NCBI GenBank assembly: GCA_015501075.1
Contig: JADNYJ010000002.1
Location: 1,116,001 to 1,180,000, forward strand
DNA from: Gymnopilus junonius
Taxonomy: Eukaryota > Basidiomycota > Agaricomycetes > Agaricales > Galerinaceae
DNA length: 64,000 nucleotides
Reading direction: 5' to 3'
In this document: piece after piece, positions 37,525-50,348 of the stretch
Layout: every line of letters starts with the position of its first letter
Position numbering within the stretch: position 1 is the stretch's first letter
Translations under genes and position numbers: made by a program
The notes under the pieces: generated by a model
Database searches by the model: none
Told to the model about the DNA's origin: nothing
What the model saw: only the letters and a program-made list of their open reading frames with translations

Positions 37525-37622
37525 TGAAATTATTGTACAAGTATGTTGCGTATCTTCTCCTTCATGTAACATTAAACTATATCTAAGCTTTTCTGACAGA
37601 ATTAATGGTTCATTCCAAGAAG

Positions 37623-40600
37623 TCAATTGTCATCCACGATGATAGCTTCTTCTCGAAGCGCTATCCACTGTTTGAACAAAGACTCCCGAAGCTCACGTCC
37701 AAGAGCATGAGCCAGCGGAATTGGGACCGCGTTACCGATCTGTCGATGCATCTACGACAAAAGGCCGTTAATACAAGTTTCCCTCTCATTGAATAGAACA
37801 TACGGTGACAACGTTGTCTTCGATTGCCTTGAATATGAAGTCGTCTGGAAACCCTTGGGACCTTGCAAGTTCTCGGACGGTCAGCATACGATGGCACTGA
37901 ATGATATAATGAGATAAACGTGCGCTCTGAAGTAGAAGGTAGCGTACCCAGGGATGCAGCACTCGACTCTGCTTTGCAGTTGGGTCCACATTGGTCACAG
38001 TCGTCGAAAAAGTACCCTGCCCGTCAAGTCGTGCATACATGCCTGCCTTTTGTAAGGACCAAGATTCGCAAAAGAGATCTAAATGACCCACCAGACTTGT
38101 AATTGTGTTTGCCTACGGCTGAGGTTGGGTCAATTGATTGCCACTGATGCATGGTTGGTGGTAAACCTAATAACGAATGGTAAAAAAAGGCAGTGCATTT
38201 TGAGGAAAGTGACGTACTCTTGTAATCAGCCCCCGCTTCCATTGGAATATTAAGAACACTGCCAGAGATATATAAATGTGTGCATGCAAGATTCCTTCAG
38301 AAGGCCGTCTTACCGTTCAATCTTGCTAGGCAGCAAGCACTTTGTGTATTGCTGAATGTCTTGGGTCAGCACCAGACGGGCGGTTTGTTGGTACCTTGTT
38401 TTCGGATCCATGTGGTATCCAATTTGACCTGTAAACCCACAATATGGTTCTGAAGTCTTGCATTCAATCGAAGGTATGGACCTCTGCCGTCTTTTCCTTT
38501 GCTCTCGAATGGGAAATTTTTCTGAATTCGGCCTTGGGTGTTTCCTAGTTGAATTCCCGTTAGGAGGTTCCACTGGAAAATACAGCAAGACTCACCAATC
38601 AAAACGAGGTAGATCACCGATCGCATCTTCAATGGTGACAACTGGATGAAGAGCTGTCCCATGCGCCATTCTAATTGGGGAGATTGGATCTTGAGAGGCA
38701 TCATATTTGATAGTAAATATTTTTGAATCCGGGAAGTCATGCGTTGGTTGAGGTAATTCAGGAAGTACTTTATCGTGCTTTGCCGCAACAAGGAAGAAAC
38801 GGACTCGTCGCTGCGGGGTACCATAATGAGCTGCTTGGAGAAGGGCAAAGCGGACCTGATAGCTTCAAGGACGGTGAGCTCGCAACACACAATGAGGCAG
38901 GTAAGTGTAACAAACTTCATATCGATTAGAGCCCGAATAACCAGCTTCAAGCCGCCCATATCAATTCCTCCCTTCACTTGATGCCGATTGGCTTGGGTCG
39001 CATTGAGGGAGAATTTAAGAAAGCCTGGAACATTTTCGAAGTAACCGAATGACGGCGAAAAGTAATCCATGTACGACAAAGTCGTTAAAATAAGATTGCT
39101 TTTGATGTCGTCGGCATGCTTGTACATGTTCAAGCTGGAATGGCTCTGACTATTCAGAAAGGTGAGTAAGGGTTCAAAAGAGTAAGGAAAGTATACAAGC
39201 CAAGGAAAGCCAGCTGTAATTACGTCAATTTCATCCTGCTTTGGGGGGCGAGGAACAGGCGTTTTCCCGTCAAAATTTTGCTTGGGAGTGTCAACATGGT
39301 GCCCAGACTGCGACTTGATAATATAACGCAGCATCTCGTTCGCGCATTGATTATAGACGGTCATTTCTGGGTGGTTGTGCCTAGTAGTGATGAGACATAA
39401 CGACTAAAGAAATGGATGGAACTTACTGTAATGTCATTGCAGCACTTGGACCAATTTCAATTGAATGTGTTGATTGCAAGCACCCACTACCTTCAGCTAT
39501 ACCTCTGCTGAAAGCGCCCACACCCCCAAATACGTCCAGTGTTTGCAGCTTCCTATGCTTTGATTCACTAAGGAATGTGTACATTTGTTTTCTCTTGTCC
39601 AGCCGCTCCTTCAAGCACGGTGTACAGACACGAAGATCTTCACAGCCCATAGGTCTTTTGTTGCCCCAAGACCGAACCTTCATAGTCGGAAAGCAGTAAG
39701 AAAGATAAAAATGGTCATAAGACAGGTAAGCCAATCTTCCAATTGGGCATTTGGCTCTGTAAATGACTCTTTGGAAGGGACATATACGACTTGGAGCAGT
39801 TCTTTGACGTCCACCGAAACTTCTTCCTCGGTAAGAAAAAGATGCCGCTGCGATGCAAACGATGATTAATATTGTCAACAAAATTCCGAGTACAAATCAA
39901 TCATACCTCGTCTTTAACAACATTTTCAGGCAAGACATCACCTAGATCAGCTATTCTGCCAACTTTGCGCATGGTCACCCTGACTGGCCGTTTCTTCGAA
40001 AATTCGATGCTAATGACATATCCAATATTAGCTGGCCCTTTCTCTGCTCGGTATAGCACGAAGTCTTCCAGATGATATCGTGTCCCAGCAAAAGCAACGC
40101 CATTCAGAATGCCGAAATCATCTTTCAATTCACGGGCTTCAATTTCCAAATCACGTATTTCCACAAGCGGGCACACAGAGCAGTTGTTGGGAGGTGATTG
40201 GATCGAAAAAAGCTTCAAACGTTCCAGATCAATGGACGTGAAACTTCCTAATCTTGGTTCATGCATAAACCTATTTTAAGTAATTATAATCCTGCAGTGC
40301 CGTCATATTTTAATGACAGACCCACTTGCAAAAGTATTCCTCGGGCTTGTCAACTGAGGGTATATGTGGCCGCATGTGAACAGTCGCTTTTCCTACAATG
40401 CCATGCAATGATTCATGTCCACAGAGTTCAGACAGGAACAATTCCTGAGGATTGGCTAGTTCTCCAATCACAGTCTCTGAGCCATGATTGAACCATTGCA
40501 CATGGACTGTTTGTGTCTCAATCATAATATAAATGATTCGTGCAAACCTAGTTAGCAGGTGGTTAAGGATCATGTTGAGTGACAGAAAATTTATGAAGTA

Positions 40601-42145
40601 CCAGAAAAAATGGTCTATGCGCGAGTCAGGGTCTGGATGAAGTTTCTTCTCCTCAATGGCTGACATCCTGGCAGGATTTGGTAGAAGAACTACATCGCCA
40701 ATCTACAAAAGGATTCTTGGAACTTGGAATAGACAGATATAAATGTCAACTCACAGAATATGTTTGACCATCAATTTTAACTGCTTTATAGAGGCCAGAA
40801 TGGACCGAAATACGGTCATCCTTGCGATAGTCAATTGCTTTCTTAGTCTTCTTTGTCTTTGCTATCAGGCGGCGCAGATTTGTGAAGGCTTTCGCTTTTC
40901 TTGCTTCCTCTTCTGCTTTGTTGATAGGAGCTGGTGGACTTCCGACCACCATGAGCCGCTCACGGAAAAGACCCTCCGAAAGCTTGGCAATTCCTGGAGT
41001 GACGCATGTCGGGTTTTGATTTTCATTCTTGAGGACTTCGAGATCAATTTTTGACTTGTTATAATTCTTAAAATTTTGTATCATCCTAGGACCATTTGTC
41101 TGAGTTGGCCGTCTCCGTGCAGTGTCGGTCGATAATGGAGCCCTCTGTAAAATTTTCTTGACAAAAGGGACATTCATGATTTTTTGTGATTCCCTGTTGT
41201 CAAGGATGGCTTCTTGTATTTCTGTTGCCTAGAAGCATATTTAAAATTTAGTTATTTTCAATAAGCCGATAACTTGGCAACCTACTGAGTCCCATAAATC
41301 CTGTACTATATACGTGTGGTCGAACATATCCACCTTTGAGGTGAACCTTTCCGAAAATGCTTGAAAGCTTTCTTGTGGATAATTCAAGGCCCGTGATACC
41401 ACCATTTGTGCAATCCGCCGAGGAGAATAGAAATGTTTGTAGAAAGGTTGATAGGAATTTGAAGGCGTTTTCAATATATACCAAGCATACTGTGTTTCGA
41501 TATAAAATGGCCTTCATGGAAATGAGATATTGGAGTATTAGATTATATTACGACGACTTACTCTGTATCTTGCGTATAATCCACGGTAAACCTCAAGATG
41601 GCGCTTAAATGAACGAACTGGTTCTCTTCCGATTCGTCTTCTTGTCCCTCGTCTTCGTCACTGAGAAAATACGGGCTGACAATTCCCGCTGCTTCGAACT
41701 CGCGATCTAAACCATCATCCTGCTCCAGTTCTTCAAGAGTGACCAATTCGTTTCGATGTTTGGGGTCAAAGATACAAAATCCATGGAGTTCACGGATGGG
41801 CTTCTCGTCATCGCCGTCCTCGGGATCTGGGTCTTCTCCTTCAATCACCAGATTCTCGTCTTCAATGATCTCGTTTTTCCTCCTCTTGTAGTAGGCATCT
41901 GTGAAATAGGTTATGCCTACGCGACCTGGGAAAAGTAGGCATTTCGCACCTTTGGGTAGTTCACGACGTTTAGCGCTATGAACGTCACTGGGACCGTCAG
42001 CTCTCCGTTTTCCGAGGGAAGTTGAGGGACTGCGGTAATCCGAGTGATAGGATTTGCCAGAATCTCCCGTACCAGACATTGTCACGTCTTCCGTCACCTC
42101 ATTCGGGAATGAAACCTCAAAAGCGGTAGGGCGTCGGGGTGCCAT
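37623..42145 (-). CDS. DNMT1: DNMT1-type DNA (cytosine-5) methyltransferase
   Basis: This is a probable maintenance DNA methyltransferase. It starts [20 protein letters not shown]. An RFTS-like region holds [12 protein letters not shown] and the block [23 protein letters not shown]1 lies around [18 protein letters not shown] (40700) and BAH2 around [20 protein letters not shown] (40060). The catalytic domain has motif I ([19 protein letters not shown], 39550), motif IV at AGFP|(C)Q (39205), motif VI FENVPGF (39045), motif VIII QRRVRFF, motif IX-type [16 protein letters not shown] and motif [21 protein letters not shown]. It ends IIVDDN (TGA 37623-37625). The Cys codon of motif IV is interrupted by an intron with an ambiguous donor. 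At least a dozen introns are present. Confidence 0.9.
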
Positions 42146-42857
42146 CTGTGAAAGACAGGAGAGTAAAATGCAGCCGTTTGTTCTGACCAAACCCAGCGAT
42201 GCAACCGAGTTTAAGAAGTGTCTTGGTTGTGCGTGTACAGTAGCAGCTTCTAAGGCGACTTGTCGCTAATATAAGCTTGTGCAATTTCGCGCTCACGTGC
42301 TCCCATTGGACGCGATAAATTGCTTCAATGTTTGGCGTTTGCGTCAAGTGTTACTAAGTCGAGCTCAAAGGATCAAGAGTCAGTACACCGACAATTGCTC
42401 ATACTCATATTAAACGACGTTAGAAAAACTTTTTCTGACCGTCCCTGTCGTAAGAGGTGGTGCGACTTTACTAAAAATCTTTTCCACAATCTCCACCCAA
42501 CCCGTGTATATTAATAGGAAGGGGAGCCGTAGCACAAATCGAATGGGAAATACTAAGGGACCGAGGGGAACATGTTTGCAAAAGAATGCTGGAAAATGAG
42601 GTAAAAAAGGTAAACAATTATACGGATCTGGACCAACGAGTCAATCCATCGGCCCCTAAGGGAATGTTTAATCCAAATTGATTGTGCGAAACGGCCGGAA
42701 GGGCGGATAAAACGAGGGTGGTTGAGAGAACATAATAGATGATACACATTCTACGAGGGAGCCAACGATTGTCCATGAATGTAACGAGCCCAACGAATTA
42801 CATAGAAATTGTGAAAGAAAGATATCATGAACGAAGAGCTCCAGCTTGACAATAGTT
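42146..42857. other. Intergenic region
   Basis: About 700 bp lies between the methyltransferase start and the HOG1 3' end. I see no supportable coding frame. The 150 bp nearest 42145 should hold the methyltransferase promoter. Confidence 0.4.
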
Positions 42858-42952
42858 TTACTCTGTCAGTGGCACCCCATTGGCCACAAGGTTATTTTCT
42901 GGACCTGCCAGTGCGCCCTCTGGAATACCGGGAGCAATTATTGATCCATCGC

Positions 42953-44640
<1,688 letters not shown>

Positions 44641-45002
44641 GTGAGTGGGGCTGAGGAAAGTGGAGAGATGTGAAGGGGAGGCGGTTGAAGGCAGAAAAAG
44701 CAAGTGGTACTTATAAACGGAAGCACAAACTTGTCCGTTATAGCCTGTCACAACCACAGTCCGGTCTTTTGTCTCGCTTTGAATCCGCTGACCGATCTGA
44801 TTCTGCATCCGTCCATTCATTTGATTCTCTGTCTACTACATGTATACGCGATCCCAGGCTGCAGGATTATTATTTTTTAATTGTCGGATTATTGGGAGGA
44901 GCAGGACATGAGCTATGACGCAATAGATTATGGATTAAGCCCTTGTGAGAAAAATAGTCGAAGATCACGCACGGCCACCTTGTCGCATACCTCGTGTCGA
45001 CC
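44641..45002. promoter_or_regulatory. Divergent promoter region, HOG1 / MCR1
   Basis: This 362 bp stretch separates the starts of two divergent genes and must hold both promoters. Pyrimidine-rich tracts flank each start. No specific factor site can be assigned with confidence. Confidence 0.45.
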
Positions 45003-46354
45003 ATGTCATTCTTCAGAACTGCTGTTTCGCGCTCAATCAGGGTAACGTCATTCCAGTCTGCCTGTCCTCTGCAGCACAGCCTGATATCTCTCTCTCCAGA
45101 TCCCTGCTGCCCGCACATACGCAACCACCCCTGCTAAAAAGAGCAGCAATTTGCCTTTCGTCCTTCTCACCGCAGGTGTTGCCCTCGGCGGTGCTTATTG
45201 GTACCTCGACCAATCTCAGGCTCCTGTCAAACCAAAGCAAGAAAAGAGTCCCCTTGATCCCCAGAATTTCATCGACTTTAAGCTCAAAAAAGTCGTTCCT
45301 TACAATCATAATTCGTCAATGTAATAGCCTTTTTCTTTTTCCCGATTTTCTCCATTGACATTCGGCGTACTTAGTTTCCATTTTGAGCTCCCCAACGATG
45401 AAGCTTCTCTTATCCCCATCACCTCTTGCCTTGTCGTCAAGGCCTCAGACCCAGAAGCTCTGAAAGATGCCAAGGGCAAACCCATCATCCGCCCCTATAC
45501 CCCCGTATCTCGTTCAGATCACCCGGGCGAATTGGTTCTACTGGTAAAGGAGTATGACACTGGGAACATGTCAAAATACATTCACTCTCTCAAGGTGTGT
45601 TTGTTTGGTGTCTTGTAATAGGTCCCGTTGAAAAAATTTCTCCATCCCTTCAGGAGGGTGACACCCTTGCCATCAAGGGTCCTATCCCTAAGTTCCCTTA
45701 CACAGGTGCTCATTATTGTGAACTTGCCTAGCTTTTTTACCCATATTACTTCTAGCTAATGAATTTGATGAGGTGGCTTTGATTGGAGGGGGTAGTGGAA
45801 TGTAAGCTCACACCCGAACTGATTGGTCATATTCTGACTCGTTTTACACAAAGTACTCCTCTCTATCAGCTCCTCATTCACGCCCTTCCCGACAAGGAGA
45901 ACAAAACCAAATTCAAACTCCTATTTGGTAACATTACGGAGGACGATATTCTTCTCCGCAAAGAGTTGGACGAATTGAAAGCGAAATACCCAAACAACTT
46001 TGATGTCGTCTACGTTCTTGACCGTCCCAGCGCAGGATGGACCGGTCCTTCTGGATTCATAACCGCTGATCTCCTCAAGAAGCACGTCGCTCCAGCTGAC
46101 CTTAAGGGAAAAGTCAAAGTTTTCGTCTGCGGTACACTCCTTTCATTCTTTGTCAAGTACGTCAGTAATTAATTTCATGCAGGCCCGCCTCCACAAGTGG
46201 CATCCATCGCTGGAAAGAAGGCGGGTATGAAGCAAGGCGAGATTGGCGGAATCCTCAAAGAGTTGGGTTATACAGAGGACCAGGTATAACCCTTACTTCT
46301 CTCTATCTGAATCAACGAAACTCAGCTCAATTTAATTAGGTTTTCAAGTTCTAA
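45003..46354 (+). CDS. MCR1: NADH-cytochrome b5 reductase, mitochondrial type
   Basis: This FAD enzyme passes electrons from NADH to cytochrome b5 or related acceptors; the Mcr1 form sits at the mitochondrial outer membrane and intermembrane space. Exon 1 codes MSFFRTAVSRSIR, joined to IPAARTYATTPAKKSSNLPF, a mitochondrial leader. The anchor VLLTAGVALGGAYWYL follows. The FAD-binding motif is RPYTPVS, the flavin-fold text GELVLLVKEYDTGNMSKYIH, the NADH motif GGGSGITPLYQLL (G-I split by an intron ending before 45852), and the C-terminal CGPPPQVASIAGKK. It ends EDQVFKF (TAA 46352-46354). All joins are in frame and the enzyme appears complete. Confidence 0.93.
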
Positions 46355-48193
46355 TCATGGAATAATATCTATTTCGATCCAGGTGCTGGTATACACCGGG
46401 TGTAAAACATTCTGCATGTCGAGAAAGTATTCCTGATGATGGGATTGCCTCCATCTTAGTTGTATCTACGTACCCTTGCTTTCGATCGGGACAATACCTC
46501 ATGCTACCCACTGCAATTCATCAAGTTCTATTTACTGTTGATGGCTTGTGTGCGCGCTACAAACACCGATTGTGCAAACCCATCGAAGTTTCGAAGACTC
46601 TTTGATGGTTCTATGTGGTATTGAATTGCTTCTGAACTTCCTTTTTCTCTTAACTTTTTCTCAACACACAGCACCCCAATCTTGCTACAGGTCCTCAGAT
46701 CGCTGCTTCGTATGACGTCATATGCATGAAAGTTTATTTCGGACTTTGGCAGATGCTGTACGTGCCATTAGCCTTGATCCTATCAGAGTTGCTCAATCCC
46801 CGTCGCAGATCGTTTACAGCCTCTTCCGTGGCATTCTTTTGACATCTCGTTGTCGGTTATTTCTGCGCAGAAGACCTTGCATCCCGAGTTGATCTCTTCA
46901 CAATTCAACTGCTGCGCATATTCTGACATTTGAAGAGAAATATGGAAGTCGAGCAATGCATTCATCAAGTCCATCAAGACATTCAAAGCATTTCGCATCT
47001 TCAGTTGATCATCAGCTTTTCTTTTTCTCAGCCGAAAGCACCCCGGTTTTAATCTTCAAACGGTGAAAATTCTCCGCACGGGAATGTAATTGCACAACTG
47101 CCCATTCATCTGCTGAAAACCGTGAAAGATGTGGCCCAGTTCTGGTTGCGCGATAAGAGAGACGATGCTTCGCTCTTCTCAGCAAGCTTTCTTTCGAGGA
47201 ATGACAGTGCCGAGGATTCAGTTCTTTATCTACGAGGCCAGGGTTGTGAAAGCTGTACATGTGTTTGAAAGGAGTTTATGTTCTTGAAAAGGTATTTGCT
47301 TTCATCTGACGTTGGGTTTTGATCAGTTTTGAAGTACTTCAAGGTTTTTCTATAAAGACTTTATGGGTAAGCTTGTTTTTTCCACAAGGTCGCAGTGTAG
47401 GATTTGACAGCCTCTCTGACCTTCACTAGAGCAACACAAACAAGACTTGTAGTTTGAGGGGTCTATTATATCTAACAAGGAAGTATGTTCTTGTACACCT
47501 TGTTGTCAGACTCGTGCACCCTTTTCTATGACTGATGGTGCAGAACGTCTAATACTAAGCTAAAAGTAGGCCTTCAAGAAAAACTACTTTAGTTGAGATC
47601 GAAGAGGTAATGTACACAAGGCACAAGTGCTATTCTTTTTTTAATACCGATTGTGAGTGGTTACTCTCGACTAAATCCGCATTTCAGAGACCAGGCACAG
47701 AACAAGGTCAAGTCAGGTGACAGACCTCATTTATCAAGGCTTTATTCTGAAAGAGGAAGTTTGGCGTGGTGCGTGGGAGAGACTCTTGTCGCTTCTGACC
47801 GAAATCGGACAAAGGGATTCCCAAAACAAGGTGCTACCTTGTCCTTCAGAAAGTAGAAGAGTTGGCGAAAGTCTGCATATAAGAAGCGGAGAATGAGGAA
47901 AACTGTCCAACCTCAAGCTCTGAGCCGCATCATTGATCTGATTCGGTCACCACTACTTTCAGAGCACTGTTGCACGACCAATTATCTTTACAGTCTCTTG
48001 GTCGATTGAGATTACTCTCTCTGCCCTTACGCGCGTCAAAATTTCCACAGACGCCTGGGCCTTTTGATCGACGACTTGACTGTCGTCCGGCCATCATCAC
48101 ACACCACCACTAATCCTCTCCACGTCGCGTCGCGTCAATTAAATCATACAACTAACCCACGATCTTCATACCACCTATTATCGGATACACACG
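46355..48193. other. Long region without a supportable gene
   Basis: About 1.8 kb lies between MCR1 and the 68-residue small gene. The longest open stretches (46783-46998 and 47012-47260, minus strand) are 71 and 82 codons, without motifs or convincing splice partners. No tRNA-like fold with a GTTCGA arm was seen. The final 200 bp (from about 47990) are C/T-rich, typical of a promoter with 5' UTR. Confidence 0.45.
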
Positions 48194-48400
48194 ATGCCTT
48201 CCTACTTTGCGGCACCATCTTCTCCCACGTTCGGATTTTTCCCCACCGGAACAACATCACCCAACGCGTTTGGAGGGTTCCACCAAAACCCGCGAGAGAC
48301 GCACACCATGATCGCGGCCTTTTCCTCATCGGGGACAAAGGGATCGGGGAGCCAAGCGACTCAAGGGGGCAAGGCCGTTTTGAAGCGGATCCTAGGTTGA
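48194..48400 (+). CDS. Small 68-residue protein, unknown function
   Basis: This single-exon frame starts at an ATG in fair context (acacgATGc) after a long C/T-rich leader. The protein begins MPSYFAAPSSPTFGFFPTG, contains NAFGGFHQNPRETHTMIAAF and ends GGKAVLKRILG. It is rich in Ser, Gly and Phe at the front and basic at the end, with no signal peptide or membrane helix. The residue order looks like real protein rather than a chance frame. I do not recognise it. It lies 233 bp upstream of the ING gene on the same strand. Confidence 0.5.
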   Translation: MPSYFAAPSSPTFGFFPTGTTSPNAFGGFHQNPRETHTMIAAFSSSGTKGSGSQATQGGKAVLKRILG

Positions 48401-48633
48401 GGACGCGGACTTGAATTATGAACAACCCACACTCGTTGACGCATTTTTATTTTCTCTCTACAATATACCACCATAGACGCATGTACATCCATTGTATTGA
48501 TAGGAAATTCACGAATGCCCAATTGAAGGGCGAAATGAGGTCTAATTTTAAGTCGGACATGTGATCGAAATAGACAGTCTTTCTAAGATTCTTCATGCCC
48601 CCCTGGCTCTTGTTAGTGCCACTAGTCAAAGTC

Positions 48634-50122
48634 ATGCCCTCCGAGTCCGTCCTCGATACGCCCTACACCCTCGCCCTCCTCTCCGAGTACACCCACACCC
48701 TCGATGCCCTCCCCGTCGACATCTCTCGCAACTTCGGTGACCTCCGCGAGCTCGATGCCGTCCTCTCTTCATCCCTCTCCGCCATTACCACCAAGATCCA
48801 CACCCTCACCACCATGATCGAAGAGGGCCAGGGCTCAAAGGAGGACAGGCTTTGGCGTCTCGCAGAGATAGCTGATGAAGCAGGTCGTCTCAAGTACGGC
48901 GGCGAGGACAAGATTCGCGTAGCCGGCACCGCTGCTGACAACCTCAAGAGCCACTCCAATCACCTCAGCGCATTGGCCGAACATATCCCGGGCTTTAACC
49001 CGTTGGTCCTCGAGCGGAAGACCGTCTACCCTCACGTTTCCGACCGCTCATTTATGCCTCTCACCATGATGGAGACTGGCAGGCGGAGAAGAGGTGTTCT
49101 GGGCGCCTTCGTAGCAAATCCCGATCCCAGTCCAACAAAGCGGAAAAGAGTCGTTAGAGATGATGACGCTGATATTGGCTCATCAAGGACACCCAAGAAG
49201 GCAGTCAACGGAGAAGGCCACTCGAGGGCCCGGAACAACGCTAGAGCCAGAAAGTCAGTATACGCAATCTATACTCCATCTACCCGTGTTTCTCACCATC
49301 CTTCTCTTTGCTCTTTGCAGGAACGAACGTGCAATCTCTCCTTCCGATTCCATTGTTTCAGTCACCTCCCATCTTCCACCACCGATTGGTCATTCTACTT
49401 CAGCTCGTGGTGGAGCAAACTCCAATGCTCGCTCCGGTAACCCAACCGCATCAGGTACAAACAAACGTGCACGAACCAGTGCCAACAGCAATAGCCACAG
49501 AACTGCAACCCCACTTGAGCCATATCCTACTTCTCATGACCCTCACACCAATGGCCATGTTAATGGCTCCAGGCGCGCTGTCGCCGATGTTTACAATGTC
49601 CCCCCCTCTGCTTCTCACCCGTCTTTGCCTCAGCCATATCAGAATGGCAATGGACATCTCACCAATGGTTATGATGTCAATGGCACCCCACACATCGTCC
49701 CTCAAGAATGGAGTATCCCTCACGCTCAACAGCTCGAAGGACCTGGAATGCCTGTAGCTCGGAGCGCTTCAATACATTCAACAAATATGCCCATCATTGC
49801 CGGCGCTGTCGTGGAGTCAACAGATGCAGGCGATGGGGATGCAGACGCAGACGACGGCAAGACGTACTGCTTCTGCGAGGGGATCAGTTACGGTGAAATG
49901 ATCGCCTGTGATGATTCACAGTGCAAACGAGAATGGGTACGTTTATTTGTCACCTTATTTTAGTCTTTGTTTGATCTTTCTTTTAAATTCTCCTAGTTTC
50001 ATCTCCGGTGCATTGGTCTGGAAGTGGCTCCTGAAGGCCGCTGGTTCTGCGATGCCTGTAAGAACAAGAAGACCAAAAAACCTGTCCGTGGGGGAAGCGC
50101 CGGGCCGGGGGTGGCAGAGTAG
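48634..50122 (+). CDS. ING-family PHD-finger protein (histone acetyltransferase subunit)
   Basis: ING/Yng proteins recruit histone acetyltransferase or deacetylase complexes to H3K4me3. The N-terminal ING domain runs from MPSESVLDTPYTLALLSEYT through ALPVDISRNFGDLRELD to GGEDKIRVAGTAADNLKSH. A long Ser/Pro/Asn-rich linker with basic patches follows (SPTKRKRVVRDDD). The C-terminal PHD finger shows the full C4HC3 pattern: CFCEGISYGEMIACDDSQC, WFHLRCIGLEVAPEGRWFC and DAC. It ends GPGVAE (TAG 50120-50122). Two introns (after ARNNARARK and inside the finger after CKREW) join in frame. An upstream in-frame ATG at 48595 exists, but 48634 matches the family start. Confidence 0.92.
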
Positions 50123-50348
50123 CAAAAGGGTAGCAGTGAACAAGCTCCCAAAACCATCTCAACTTTACTAATTCACTTATTTATTAATTCGTTTGTGCTT
50201 CATTGGTGGAAACTTTTATCATGACTTGATTAGCTCTTTTCATATCTGTTGTTTGAGCGACCTTAGCGCTTTGGTGTATTATAAGTGGTGTAATTTTTGA
50301 AGATATATATAAAGTACAGGAAACGTAATATGAAACAAAAACAAGCTA

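Noticed and set aside
37605..37796. Short plus-strand frame over the methyltransferase 3' end
   Set aside because: Antisense shadow of the motif X exon.
46783..47260. Two minus-strand open frames of 71 and 82 codons
   Set aside because: No motif, no convincing splice link and no promoter-like leader; likely chance frames.
47640..47720. tRNA-like stretch
   Set aside because: No GTTCGA arm or acceptor-stem pairing could be found.
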